Below, piece after piece: positions 29,376-37,684 of a stretch of 64,000 nucleotides of DNA. A model generated the notes under the pieces. That model saw nothing but the letters and a program-made list of their open reading frames with translations. It had not been told where the DNA came from and ran no database searches. Source of the DNA: Streptomyces sp. WM6386 (GTDB taxonomy: Bacteria > Actinomycetota > Actinomycetes > Streptomycetales > Streptomycetaceae). The stretch lies in the NCBI RefSeq assembly GCF_000972385.1, contig NZ_JXTE01000012.1:82519-146518 (forward strand). The letters are read 5' to 3'. Position 1 is the first letter of the stretch; the number at the start of each line of letters is the position of its first letter. A program made the position numbers and the translations under genes.

Positions 29376-30228
29376 CTTCGGGCGTCGTGAGGCTCCACAG
29401 CGCGGCCACCAGCGGTCGGCGCAGATCGGCCCGCCGTACGCACAACCCGATGGGGAACCGCTCCGGCGCGGGAACCGCCGCGACCACCGACAGCCGGTCG
29501 CGCACCGCGCTGTGCTCCAGTACGAGCCGGGGGACCACCCCCGTGCCGCAGCCGAGGGCGACGAGCGTCAACAGCCCTTCGTGGCCGTCCGGTTCGCAGG
29601 CCACCTCGGGCACGGTGCCGCGGGCGCGGAACCAGCGGTCGGCGGCGTCGCGGACCAGGCCGCGGTGGGGGAGGACGAAGGGTCCGCAGAGGTCCGGGTC
29701 GGGCCGGTCCCGGGCCGTGACCAGGACCAGCTCGGTGACCGCGACCGTCCGGCCCACCAACGGCTCCGGCAGCCGCGCCGGGATCCCCGCCACGGCCACG
29801 TCCACCTCGCCCTCGTCCAGCCGGGCCAGCGCCGCCGCCGCGTCTCCGGTGCGCAGGTCGAGCCGTACCTGAGGGTGCGCGGCGCGAAACGGGGCCAACA
29901 GGTCGGGCAGCAGCGCCTGGCAGGCGGTCACCGTGGCGAACACGGCCAGCCGGCCGGTGAGTTCGGCGGGATCGGGGTGCTCCTCACGGTAGGAGCGCCA
30001 CAACTCCAGTGCCTCTACGGCGAATGCGCGGAACCGGTGCCCCTCCGCCGTCAGCGACACCCCGCGCGGGCCCCGGTCGAGCAGCCGGTGCCCGAGCCCG
30101 GCCTCCAGCCGCTGCACGGTCCGCGTCAGCGTCGCCGCGCTGACGTGACAGTCGAGACTGGTCCGCCCGAAGTTCAGCGTCTGCGCCAGATGCAGGAAAA
30201 GACGCAACTCCCGATGATCTTCACGCAT
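29362..30228 (-). CDS. IlvY-like LysR-family regulator
   Basis: The 288-residue LysR protein matches E. coli IlvY, as I remember it, along its whole length: FLHLAQTLNFGRTS in the helix-turn-helix, FRAAHPQVRLDLRTGDAA in the effector domain and VALGCGTGVVPRLVLEHS near the C-terminus. IlvY activates ilvC in response to acetohydroxy acids. Here it is divergent from a long-form ketol-acid reductoisomerase gene, the same arrangement as ilvY-ilvC in enterobacteria, which strongly supports the assignment. The start is ATG 30,228; an upstream in-frame start at 30,261 would reach into the operator region. Confidence 0.88.
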   Translation of the reverse strand: MREDHRELRLFLHLAQTLNFGRTSLDCHVSAATLTRTVQRLEAGLGHRLLDRGPRGVSLTAEGHRFRAFAVEALELWRSYREEHPDPAELTGRLAVFATVTACQALLPDLLAPFRAAHPQVRLDLRTGDAAAALARLDEGEVDVAVAGIPARLPEPLVGRTVAVTELVLVTARDRPDPDLCGPFVLPHRGLVRDAADRWFRARGTVPEVACEPDGHEGLLTLVALGCGTGVVPRLVLEHSAVRDRLSVVAAVPAPERFPIGLCVRRADLRRPLVAALWSLTTPEVTAS

Positions 30229-30254
30229 GCTGTGACCTGCATCTTTCATTCGGT

Positions 30255-30291
30255 GCAACACTCCGCTTCGGATGTTGCGCTTGCCGCAACA
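30255..30291. promoter_or_regulatory. Putative IlvY-type operator in the divergent ilvY-ilvC region
   Basis: Three hexamers alternate in orientation: GCAACA (30,255-30,260), TGTTGC (30,273-30,278) and GCAACA (30,286-30,291). The right-hand pair forms TGTTGC-N7-GCAACA and contains a LysR T-N11-A box. The left-hand pair forms GCAACA-N12-TGTTGC. All lie within the 88-bp gap between the regulator and its target. Confidence 0.65.
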
Positions 30292-30316
30292 CCCGCCCGG
30301 AGCCTACAACTCGACC

Positions 30317-31786
30317 ATGACCTCGACCACGTACAGCTCCCGTGTCTTCTCCCTCGAGACGATGGACGTGCCCGGCGGCACCGAGACCATCCTGCGCGGC
30401 GGCCGGCACCTCTTCCCGCTGCTCCCGCAGGCCTTCGCCGGGGTCCGCCGTATCGGTGTCATCGGCTGGGGCCCGCAGGGCCGCGCCCAGGCCCTGAACC
30501 TGCGCGACTCGCTCGCCGGCACGGACATCCGGGTGGCCGTCGGACTGCGCCCCGGCTCGCGCTCGGCCGCCGACGCCCGCGCCCACGGGTTCACGGAGGA
30601 GGACGGCACCCTCGGCGACTGGCTCGCTGTCACCGCCGACAGCGACCTGGTGATCCTGCTGATCGCGGACGCCGCACTCGCCGCCCACCACCAGGAGATC
30701 TTCGCGGCCCTCAAGGTGGGCGCGGCGATCGGACTCTCGCACGGCTTCCTGCTCGGTCACCTCCGCGAGACCGGCGGCGACTTCCCGCCGGGACACCCGG
30801 TGATCGCGGTGTGCCCCAAGGGCATGGGCGACTCGGTGCGGCGGCTCTACGAGCAGGGCGCCGAGATCAACGGCGCCGGGATCAACAGCAGTTACGCGGT
30901 CCACGCCGACCCCGACGGCCGGGCCGTCGACCTCGCTCTGGGCTGGTCGGTGGCGCTCGGCTCGCCGTACACCTTCCGCACCACCCTCGACAGCGAGTAC
31001 CTCTCCGACATCGTCGGCGAACGCGCCATCCTGCTGGGCGCCGTCCACGGCATCGTCGAGAGCCTCTTCACGCGTCACCGCCTCGCCGGGGACGACGAGG
31101 TGACGGCGTACGAACGCGCCTGCGAGAACGTGACCGGCCCGATCGCCCGCACCATCTCCCGAGCCGGTCTGCGGGCGGTCCGCGAGAACCTCGACGCCGA
31201 GGCCCGTGACGTGTTCGACCGCACGTACACGGCGACGTACGGCCCCGCCCGCGAGATCGTCGCGGAGATCTATGACGAGGTCGCCGACGGCACGGAGCTG
31301 CGCAGTGTGATCCTGGCCGAACGGCGGCTCGGCGCCCGCGAGATGAGCCGGATCGGCGGCTCGCCGATGTGGTCGGTGAGCGACCGGGCGCACGCCCGCC
31401 GAGCCCAACGGGACCTGCCCGTGGACCCGTTCACCGCCGGGGTCTTCGTCGCCACCATGACGGCCCAGATCGACGAGTTCGCCGACCGAGGCCACCCCTG
31501 GTCCGAGATCGTCAACGAGTCCGTCATCGAGGCGGTGGACTCGCTCCTGCCCTACATGCACGCCCGCGACGTCGCCTACATGGTCGACAACTGCTCCCGC
31601 ACGGCCCGCCTCGGCGCCCGCCGCTGGGGCCCGCGCTTCCAGACCGCCTACGAGCAGATCGCCTTCCCGGCCGCCGGACTCCCGGCGGACACCGCCCTGT
31701 TGGCGGCCTTCGACGCCCACCCGGTGCACGATGCCCTGGCCGCGGCGGCCAAGCTGCGGCCGTCGGTGGACATCTCGGTGGCGTAG
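30317..31786 (+). CDS. ilvC: Ketol-acid reductoisomerase, class II, plant-like
   Basis: This 489-residue enzyme converts acetohydroxy acids to dihydroxy acids in valine and isoleucine synthesis, using Mg2+ and NADPH. The dinucleotide loop is GWGPQGRAQALNL (about 50-62). Metal ligands are D231 and E235 in SDIVGERAILLG, and E401 and E405 in NESVIEAVDSL. The ending (LRPSVDISV) and many internal blocks (VCPKGMG, GAVHGIVESLF, MVDNCSRTARLG) match plant plastid enzymes as I remember them, rather than the usual class I bacterial enzyme of about 330 residues. The start is ATG 30,317, with a weak GGAG about 15 bases upstream. Confidence 0.93.
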   Translation: MTSTTYSSRVFSLETMDVPGGTETILRGGRHLFPLLPQAFAGVRRIGVIGWGPQGRAQALNLRDSLAGTDIRVAVGLRPGSRSAADARAHGFTEEDGTLGDWLAVTADSDLVILLIADAALAAHHQEIFAALKVGAAIGLSHGFLLGHLRETGGDFPPGHPVIAVCPKGMGDSVRRLYEQGAEINGAGINSSYAVHADPDGRAVDLALGWSVALGSPYTFRTTLDSEYLSDIVGERAILLGAVHGIVESLFTRHRLAGDDEVTAYERACENVTGPIARTISRAGLRAVRENLDAEARDVFDRTYTATYGPAREIVAEIYDEVADGTELRSVILAERRLGAREMSRIGGSPMWSVSDRAHARRAQRDLPVDPFTAGVFVATMTAQIDEFADRGHPWSEIVNESVIEAVDSLLPYMHARDVAYMVDNCSRTARLGARRWGPRFQTAYEQIAFPAAGLPADTALLAAFDAHPVHDALAAAAKLRPSVDISVA

Positions 31787-31833
31787 GAAGAAATGGTTTG
31801 CCACCGGTGATCCCGTTCGGATAGGAAGCCTGC

Positions 31834-32376
31834 ATGCTCATAGGTGCCAAGGTCGGGCTCAGGGCCCGCCACGAGGACGACATCCCGATCCTGCGGACGG
31901 AGCTCTACGACGACGTGGCCAACTCCGCGCGGGCCGAGGGCCGGCCGTGGCGGCCCGTCACGCCGGGCTCGAAGGACTCGCGGCTCGTGGTGGACGACAA
32001 GGAGGAAGGACACGTCCCGTTCTCCGTGGTGGAGCTGGACGGTGGCACCCTGGTCGGCACCGCGACACTGTGGGGCATCGACAACCACAACCGGCTCGCG
32101 CACATCGGCCTCGGCCTGCGGCCGTCCGCTCGCGGCAAGGGCTACGGCACCGACGTGGTCGCGGTGCTGTGCCACTACGGCTTCATCGTGCGCGGCCTGC
32201 AGCGGCTCCAGATCGAGACGCTGTCGGACAATGCCGCGATGCTGCGCTCGGCCGAGCGCAACGGCTTCGTCCGCGAGGGCGTGCTGCGCTCCTCGGCCTG
32301 GGTGATGGGCGAGTTCCTGGACGAGGTGCTGCTCGGGCTCCTCGCCGGGGACTGGAAGCCGGGTCCGAAGGGCTAG
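31834..32376 (+). CDS. GNAT-family N-acetyltransferase
   Basis: This 180-residue RimJ/RimL-type acetyltransferase has the acetyl-CoA-binding segment LGLRPSARGKGYGTDVV (about 90-106) and the family motifs LQRLQIETLSDNAAML and RNGFVREGVL. Possible substrates include protein N-termini and small amines; none is indicated. It lies 47 bp after the reductoisomerase gene in the same direction. Confidence 0.9.
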   Translation: MLIGAKVGLRARHEDDIPILRTELYDDVANSARAEGRPWRPVTPGSKDSRLVVDDKEEGHVPFSVVELDGGTLVGTATLWGIDNHNRLAHIGLGLRPSARGKGYGTDVVAVLCHYGFIVRGLQRLQIETLSDNAAMLRSAERNGFVREGVLRSSAWVMGEFLDEVLLGLLAGDWKPGPKG

Positions 32377-32424
32377 GTCTGCCCGGAGCGGCGCCGCGAC
32401 TCGGTCCCCGCGTAGGCGTGGGCG

Positions 32425-32616
32425 TCAGTGGTCGTCCTTTCGGACGCGACGCGGTCGGGGGACCAGTTCGCCGCCGCAGTTGGGGCAGATGCCCTGCATC
32501 GCCTCGGTGCAGGGCACACAGAAGGTGCACTCGTACGAGCAGATGCGGGCCGGGGCGTCCGGCGGCAGTTCGGCCGTCTCACAGCGTTCGCATCTCTCGC
32601 GCATCTCCAGTGCCAT
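32425..32616 (-). CDS. DUF1272 zinc-ribbon protein
   Basis: This 63-residue protein has paired cysteines, CERC at 9-12, CSYEC-TFC-VPC in the middle and CPNC at 44-47, as in the DUF1272 family. They probably bind zinc. The C-terminus is basic (RPRRVRK). ATG 32,616 is preceded by GGGCGGGAG at good spacing. Function unknown; it is convergent with the acetyltransferase gene. Confidence 0.88.
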   Translation of the reverse strand: MALEMRERCERCETAELPPDAPARICSYECTFCVPCTEAMQGICPNCGGELVPRPRRVRKDDH

Positions 32617-32692
32617 CCGTACTCCCGCCCTTTCTTTGCCGGTCAGTGCCACTCGACGCCGAGGGCCCGCCCGACAACCGTACGGACCGCGC

Positions 32693-33013
32693 TCACCACT
32701 GGCGCCCCCGCGGCAGCCCGGCGAGCCCCGGCGCCGACAGGTGCAGCACCTGGAACACTTCGCCGTCCGCCTTGGGCGTGTCATGGGCCCAGAGCGAGAA
32801 ATGGAGCACCTCCCAACGGCCGGCGTCCACGACGGCCGCCGCCAGCACCGCCCCGTCCTGTGCCGCCAGCCGCCCCGCCTCACGCACCGCGTCCCCCATG
32901 ACCTCCGCCAACTCCACTCCGTCCGGCACCGGTTGCCGTCGCCGTACGGCGAGCCGCGCCGGCGAACCGGCGGCGCCACCCTCCTCGTAGGCCAGCCCCG
33001 CCCACTGCCGCAC
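32693..33013 (-). CDS. Small protein of unknown function, possibly a truncated gene end
   Basis: From a possible GTG at 33,013, this frame encodes 106 residues with normal codon use, including ELAEVMGDAVREAG and WEVLHFSLWAHDTPKADG. No family was recognised. The start has no ribosome site and lies inside the truncated cupin frame. It may therefore be the C-terminal end of a larger gene joined to the cupin fragment by a deletion, rather than a complete gene. Confidence 0.45.
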   Translation of the reverse strand: MRQWAGLAYEEGGAAGSPARLAVRRRQPVPDGVELAEVMGDAVREAGRLAAQDGAVLAAAVVDAGRWEVLHFSLWAHDTPKADGEVFQVLHLSAPGLAGLPRGRQW

Positions 33014-33263
33014 CGACGCCCGCCCGGATCGGCTCGACCTCGCCGCCCTCGCGCTGCACCAGCCCCTCGCCCTCCAGGACATGCAGGACCTGGCCGTGCG
33101 GGTGACGGTGCCAGGCGGTGTGCGCACCCGGCGCGAAGTGGACGTTGAACATCCGCAGTCGTGAAGGGGGTTCGGGCGCGGCGACCTCGTCGAGCCACAC
33201 CGTGCCGGTGAAGTTCTCCGCCGGACCCTGCCGCGTCTCGGGTCGCTTCCTCGTGATGTGCAC
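32880..33263 (-). pseudogene. Cupin-domain protein with lost C-terminal half
   Basis: The first 80 or so residues are a normal small cupin: TGTVWLDEVAAPEPPSR, the metal-binding HTAWHRHPHGQVLHVLEG and REGGEVEPIRAG. Intact relatives should continue into the second cupin motif. Here the frame runs from there into a Gly/Ala/Arg-rich tail of low complexity, overlapping another reading frame that has coding character. This indicates a frameshift or deletion near 33,010-33,040. It lies next to a TetR gene that is a likely regulator. Confidence 0.6.
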
Positions 33264-33275
33264 GCGCGTGGACTC

Positions 33276-33836
33276 CTAGCGCCGTGGTGAAAGAAGGGAG
33301 AGCAGTCCCCGGACACCCGCGTCGAAGGCGGCGGCGGAGCCCGAGGCGCGGGCGAGGACATAGCCGCCCTGCACGGTGGCGAGGACGGTCGCCGCGATCG
33401 CCTCGCCGTCGAGGGAAGCCGCGAACTGCCCCTGCTCCTTGCCCTCCTCGACGATCCCGGCGATCCGTTCACGCAGCCAGTCGAGGGTCTCGTCGACCGG
33501 CTCGCGCAGCTCGTCGCTCGCGATGACGTCCGGATCCATCGTCAGCCGTCCGACCGGGCAGCCGCGCAACACATCGCGCTCGCGCAGCAGATACGCCTCG
33601 ATGCGCTCGTACGGCGTTCCGGGCCCGCCGAGTACTCCCTCGGCGGTGGCCCGCAACTCCGCGGCCGTGCGCCGGATCGCGGCCAGCGCGAGGTCGGGCT
33701 TGCCCTTGAAGTGGTGGTACATGCTGCCCTGCCCGGCGCCCGAACGTTCCAGGATGGCCTTGGGGCTGGTGCCCACGTATCCGCGCTCCCACAGCAGCTC
33801 TCGGGTGGACTCGATCAGACGCTCCGGGGTGCTCAT
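33276..33836 (-). CDS. TetR-family transcriptional regulator
   Basis: The 186-residue protein has an N-terminal TetR helix-turn-helix (GYVGTSPKAILERSGAGQG, then MYHHFKGKPDL, about 20-50) and a C-terminal helical ligand domain. It resembles TetR_C-type regulators associated with cupin or oxidoreductase genes. The ATG at 33,836 is preferred; upstream extension to 33,983 would cross its probable operator. It is 12 bp from the cupin remnant in the same direction. Confidence 0.88.
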   Translation of the reverse strand: MSTPERLIESTRELLWERGYVGTSPKAILERSGAGQGSMYHHFKGKPDLALAAIRRTAAELRATAEGVLGGPGTPYERIEAYLLRERDVLRGCPVGRLTMDPDVIASDELREPVDETLDWLRERIAGIVEEGKEQGQFAASLDGEAIAATVLATVQGGYVLARASGSAAAFDAGVRGLLSLLSPRR

Positions 33837-33844
33837 ACACGCAC

Positions 33845-33865
33845 TGTACATACTAGTAGTTACAG
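33845..33865. promoter_or_regulatory. Candidate TetR operator/promoter with ACTAGT core
   Basis: The AT-rich stretch GTACATACTAGTAGTTACAG sits just upstream of the TetR start. It is centred on ACTAGT and flanked by TACATA on the left and TTACAG on the right, so it is a weak dyad. Autoregulation by the adjacent TetR protein is inferred from position. Confidence 0.4.
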
Positions 33866-34013
33866 AAGTCGACCCCCTGCGGAGCAGCCGGAACGACCCC
33901 TCGTACTCCCCGGGAGGTACACGCACTGCCGCTGGCCGTACGACGACCCGCACCCCTCCCCGGGGCCAGTCTCGAGACATCACAGGAACCCACCTCTAGG
34001 GAGATGACCCGAG

Positions 34014-34304
34014 ATGCAGACCCTGGCGCACTGGGACGGCGGGCCCGGCCCGTGGATCCTTCTCTTCCCGCTGATCTGGACGGCCGTCGTGGTCGGCGCC
34101 GTCACCGTCCTGCGCCGCACCGGCCGGAGCGGCCGCCGTGGCCCGTGGCGCGCGACGGCCGACACCGGTCCGTCCGGCGACTCGCCCATCGCCATGCTCG
34201 GCCGCCGCTTCGCCTCCGGAGAGATCGACGAGGACGAGTACTGGCGCCGGCTGTCCGTCCTGGACGAGCAGTTCGGCCGCACGGGCAAGGGCGGTGCGGC
34301 ATGA
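34014..34304 (+). CDS. Small membrane protein with SHOCT domain
   Basis: This 96-residue protein has one N-terminal transmembrane segment (WILLFPLIWTAVVVGAVTVL, about 14-33) and a C-terminal SHOCT motif (MLGRRFASGEIDEDEYWRRL, about 61-80). SHOCT proteins are short oligomerisation modules. ATG 34,014 follows TAGGGAG. Its stop overlaps the ABC ATPase start (ATGA), so it is the first gene of a three-gene export operon. Confidence 0.88.
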   Translation: MQTLAHWDGGPGPWILLFPLIWTAVVVGAVTVLRRTGRSGRRGPWRATADTGPSGDSPIAMLGRRFASGEIDEDEYWRRLSVLDEQFGRTGKGGAA

Positions 34305-35068
34305 CGACCACGACCGCCGTCCGGTCGGCCGCCCGGGTGGTCGACGCCGTGAAGGTCTACGGCACCGGCGACACCAGCGTGAGGGCCCTGGACGGGGTGA
34401 GCGTCGACTTCCCGGTCGGCCGCTTCACCGCGATCATGGGGCCCTCGGGCTCCGGCAAGTCCACCCTGATGCACTGCGCGGCCGGCCTCGACGCGCTCAC
34501 CTCGGGCACCGCCCACATCGGCGACACCGAACTGGGCTCCCTCGACGACCGCCGCCTGACCCTGCTGCGCCGCGACCGTGTGGGCTTCGTGTTCCAGGCG
34601 TTCAACCTGGTGCCCACCCTGACCGTCGAGGAGAACATCACGCTCCCCCTCGACCTGGCGGGCGGAAAGGGCGACCGCGAGTGGATCGACGCACTCGTCG
34701 ACGTCGTCGGCCTGCGCGACCGCCTCCACCACCGCCCCTCCGAGCTCTCCGGCGGCCAGCAGCAACGCGTCGCCGTGGCAAGGGCGTTCGCCGGCCGGCC
34801 GGACGTCGTCTTCGCCGACGAACCGACCGGCAACCTGGACTCCCGCTCCGGCGGCGAGGTCCTCGGCCTCCTCGGCCGTGCCGTACGCCAGACGTCCCGC
34901 ACCGTCGTCATGGTCACCCACGACCCGGTCGCCGCCGCCCACGCCGACGAGGTCGTCTTCCTCGCGGACGGGCGCCTGGTCGACCGTATGACCGCACCGA
35001 CCGCCGACAAGGTCCTGGACCGCATGAAGGCCTTCGACACCACCTCACCCCTCGGAGGGCCGTCATGA
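34301..35068 (+). CDS. ABC transporter ATP-binding protein, LolD/MacB type
   Basis: This 255-residue ATPase has Walker A GPSGSGKST (about 47-55), a signature LSGGQQQR, Walker B VVFADEPTGNLD and an H-loop VTHD. The sequence TGNLDS after Walker B is typical of the MacB/LolD family of FtsX-linked ATPases. It is translationally coupled on both sides by ATGA overlaps, between the SHOCT protein and the permease. The substrate is unknown; relatives export peptides or lipoproteins or confer antimicrobial-peptide resistance. Confidence 0.92.
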   Translation: MTTTTAVRSAARVVDAVKVYGTGDTSVRALDGVSVDFPVGRFTAIMGPSGSGKSTLMHCAAGLDALTSGTAHIGDTELGSLDDRRLTLLRRDRVGFVFQAFNLVPTLTVEENITLPLDLAGGKGDREWIDALVDVVGLRDRLHHRPSELSGGQQQRVAVARAFAGRPDVVFADEPTGNLDSRSGGEVLGLLGRAVRQTSRTVVMVTHDPVAAAHADEVVFLADGRLVDRMTAPTADKVLDRMKAFDTTSPLGGPS

Positions 35069-37626
35069 ACGCCTCCGTCCGCCTGAGCGTGTCCTCCCTG
35101 CGCGCTCACAGGCGCCGCTTCGCCGGAACCTTCCTCGCGGTGTTCCTCGGCGTCGCCTTCCTGGCCGGCACGCTCGTCATGGGCGACACCCTGCGCGCCA
35201 GCTTCGACACGATGTTCGGCAGGGCGACCAGCGGCACGGACGCCGTGGTCCGCAGCGCCGACGCCATCACCACACCGGGCGAGAGCGAGGGCGTACGCCA
35301 GCCGATCGCCATAGACCTGGTGAACGCCGTCGAACGCGTCCCCGGCGTGGCGGCCGCCGCCCCCGGCATCCAGGGCGCGGGCCAATTGGTCGGCGCGAAC
35401 GGCGACCCCATCGGCGGCCAGGGTCCGCCCACCCTCGCGGGCAACTGGATCGCCGATCCCGAGCTCAACGCCTACCAGCTCGCCGAGGGCCGCGCCCCCG
35501 CGAAATCGGGCGAGGTCGTCATCGACCGGGGCACCGCCAAGCGCGGCGACCTGAAGATCGGCGACACGACGACGCTGCGAACGCCGGACCCGGTCGAGGT
35601 GACGATCGTCGGCCTGGCGACCTTCGGCGGCGAGGACGGCATGGCCCAGGTGACGTTCACCGGCATGACGCAGGCCGACGCCGAGAAGTACCTCACCGCA
35701 CGGCCCGGCGAGGCGGCCACCATCCAGGTGCGCGCCGGTCCCGGCGTCAGCCAGCAGGAGCTTGTCGACCGGCTGACTCCCGTACTGCCCAAGGGGGTCG
35801 AGGCGATCACCGGTCAGAAGTCGGCCGAGGAGAACACCGAGATGATCTCCAGCCAGTTCCTGACCATCTTCACTCTCTTCCTCCTCGTCTTCTCCGGCGT
35901 CGCCCTGCTGGTGGCGACCTTCTCCATCCACAACACCTTCGCGATCGTCGTCGCCCAACGCACCCGTGAGAACGCCCTGTTGCGCGCCCTGGGCGCCTCC
36001 CGCCGCCAGGTCACCGCGTCGACCCTGATGGAGGCGACCGTGGTCGCGGTGACGGCCTCGCTCGTCGGCCTGGCGGGTGGCACAGGCATCGCCGCTGGTC
36101 TCCAGGCCCTGTTCCCGGCGATCGGATTCCCGTTCCCCGAGGGCGACTTGGTGGTCAGCGCGCTGTCCATGCTGCTGCCGCTCGCGGTCGGCATCGTGGT
36201 CTGCCTCGGCTCCGCGCTCCTGCCCGCCGTACGGGCGGGCCGCACCGCCCCCATGGCGGCACTCCGCGAAACCGCCGTCGACGCCTCGGGCGCCTCCCGC
36301 GTCCGCGCCGTCACCGGGATGGGACTCGCCGCCCTCGCCCTCGGCGTGACGATCAGCGGCGTCCTCGTCTCGCCGTCCCTGTGGCTCGCGGGCAGCGGTG
36401 CCGTGCTGGCCCTGGCCTCGTTCGTGGTCCTCGGCCCGGTCGCCGCCACCACAGCGGTACGCGTCCTCGGCGGCCCTCTCGACCGACTGCGCGGCGTCAC
36501 CGGGGGCCTCGCCCGCCGCAACGCCCTGCGCAGCCCGAAGCGTACGGCCGCCACCGCCGGCGCCCTGATGATCGGCGTCGCGGTCGTCTCCCTGTTCACC
36601 GTGTTCGCCGCGTCTCTCAAGGCGACCATGGACCAGACCGTCTCCCGCTCCTTCGCTGGCGACATCGCGGTGAGCACCCCGGCGTTCGGCGCGGGCGGCA
36701 GCGGCCTGAGCCCTCGTCTGGCCGGCGCCGTCGACAAGCTGCCCGAGGTGGACACGGCCGTCGGACTCGGCCGCGGAGTCGCCGAAGTCGACGGCAAGGG
36801 AAGGGCGTTGACCGTCACCGACCCCTTGGCGCTGGAGCGCACCTTCGACCTGGGCACGATCAAGGGCTCCCTGAGCGACCTCGGCACGGACGGCCTCGCC
36901 ATCACCGAGAGCGAGGCCGACAATCAGGGACTGAAGACCGGCGACACGACCCGACTGACGTTCACCGACGGCAAGAACGAGACCTTCACGGTCCGTGCCG
37001 TCTACGGCCGGTCCGAACTCGCGGGGGAGTACGTCATCACCCGCGCGGCCTGGGAACCGCACCGCACCCAGGACTCCGACACCCTCCTCGCCGTGTCGTT
37101 CAAGGACGGCGTGAGCACGGACACCGGCAAGGCCGCGGTGGAGAAGGTGGCCGAGCGCTACGGCAACCCCGAGGTACAGACCCGGGACGAGTACGCGCAG
37201 TCCTCTGCGGGCGGCATCGACATGATGCTCACCCTGGTCTACGCCCTGCTGGCCCTGGCGGTCCTCATCGCACTGCTCGGCATCGCCAACACCCTGACCC
37301 TGGCGATCCACGAACGCACCCGGGAACTGGGCCTGCTGCGGGCGGTCGGCCAGACCCGCTCCCAACTGCGGGCCATGGTCCGCTGGGAGTCGGTCCTGGT
37401 GGCCGCGTTCGGCACGGTCGGGGGCCTGGCGCTCGGCGGGTTCCTCGGCTGGGTCCTGGTCAAGGCCTCCGACGGCGCGAGCGACAGCGACTTCGCCTTC
37501 GCGATGCCGCCGCTGCAACTCGTGATCGTGGCCCTGGTGGGCCTGGCGGCGGGCGCCTTGGCGGGCCTGCGCCCGGCCCGTCGCGCGGCACGCCTGGACG
37601 TACTGCGGGCGATCGCCACCGAGTGA
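35065..37626 (+). CDS. FtsX/MacB-family ABC transporter permease
   Basis: This 853-residue protein has an N-terminal transmembrane helix (FAGTFLAVFLGVAFLAG), an extracellular MacB-type domain (about 60-270), three central helices, a second extracellular domain (about 515-710) and three C-terminal helices. FtsX signatures recur in both halves (RTRENALLRALGASRRQV and RTRELGLLRAVGQTRSQL), so it is a fused double permease. It forms an operon with the ATPase and the SHOCT protein. A strong hairpin follows the gene. Confidence 0.92.
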   Translation: MNASVRLSVSSLRAHRRRFAGTFLAVFLGVAFLAGTLVMGDTLRASFDTMFGRATSGTDAVVRSADAITTPGESEGVRQPIAIDLVNAVERVPGVAAAAPGIQGAGQLVGANGDPIGGQGPPTLAGNWIADPELNAYQLAEGRAPAKSGEVVIDRGTAKRGDLKIGDTTTLRTPDPVEVTIVGLATFGGEDGMAQVTFTGMTQADAEKYLTARPGEAATIQVRAGPGVSQQELVDRLTPVLPKGVEAITGQKSAEENTEMISSQFLTIFTLFLLVFSGVALLVATFSIHNTFAIVVAQRTRENALLRALGASRRQVTASTLMEATVVAVTASLVGLAGGTGIAAGLQALFPAIGFPFPEGDLVVSALSMLLPLAVGIVVCLGSALLPAVRAGRTAPMAALRETAVDASGASRVRAVTGMGLAALALGVTISGVLVSPSLWLAGSGAVLALASFVVLGPVAATTAVRVLGGPLDRLRGVTGGLARRNALRSPKRTAATAGALMIGVAVVSLFTVFAASLKATMDQTVSRSFAGDIAVSTPAFGAGGSGLSPRLAGAVDKLPEVDTAVGLGRGVAEVDGKGRALTVTDPLALERTFDLGTIKGSLSDLGTDGLAITESEADNQGLKTGDTTRLTFTDGKNETFTVRAVYGRSELAGEYVITRAAWEPHRTQDSDTLLAVSFKDGVSTDTGKAAVEKVAERYGNPEVQTRDEYAQSSAGGIDMMLTLVYALLALAVLIALLGIANTLTLAIHERTRELGLLRAVGQTRSQLRAMVRWESVLVAAFGTVGGLALGGFLGWVLVKASDGASDSDFAFAMPPLQLVIVALVGLAAGALAGLRPARRAARLDVLRAIATE

Positions 37627-37650
37627 GACAGGGACTGCCGCAAGATGTCA

Positions 37651-37684
37651 CCGCCCGGTCAGCCGACAACGGCCGACCGGGCGG
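37651..37684. terminator. Bidirectional terminator hairpin between convergent genes
   Basis: CCGCCCGGTC at 37,651-37,660 pairs perfectly with GACCGGGCGG at 37,675-37,684, and inner GCC/GGC pairs extend the stem. It begins 24 bases after the permease stop and overlaps the last codons of the convergent anti-sigma-like gene. There is no U-tract, as usual in streptomycetes. Confidence 0.7.
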
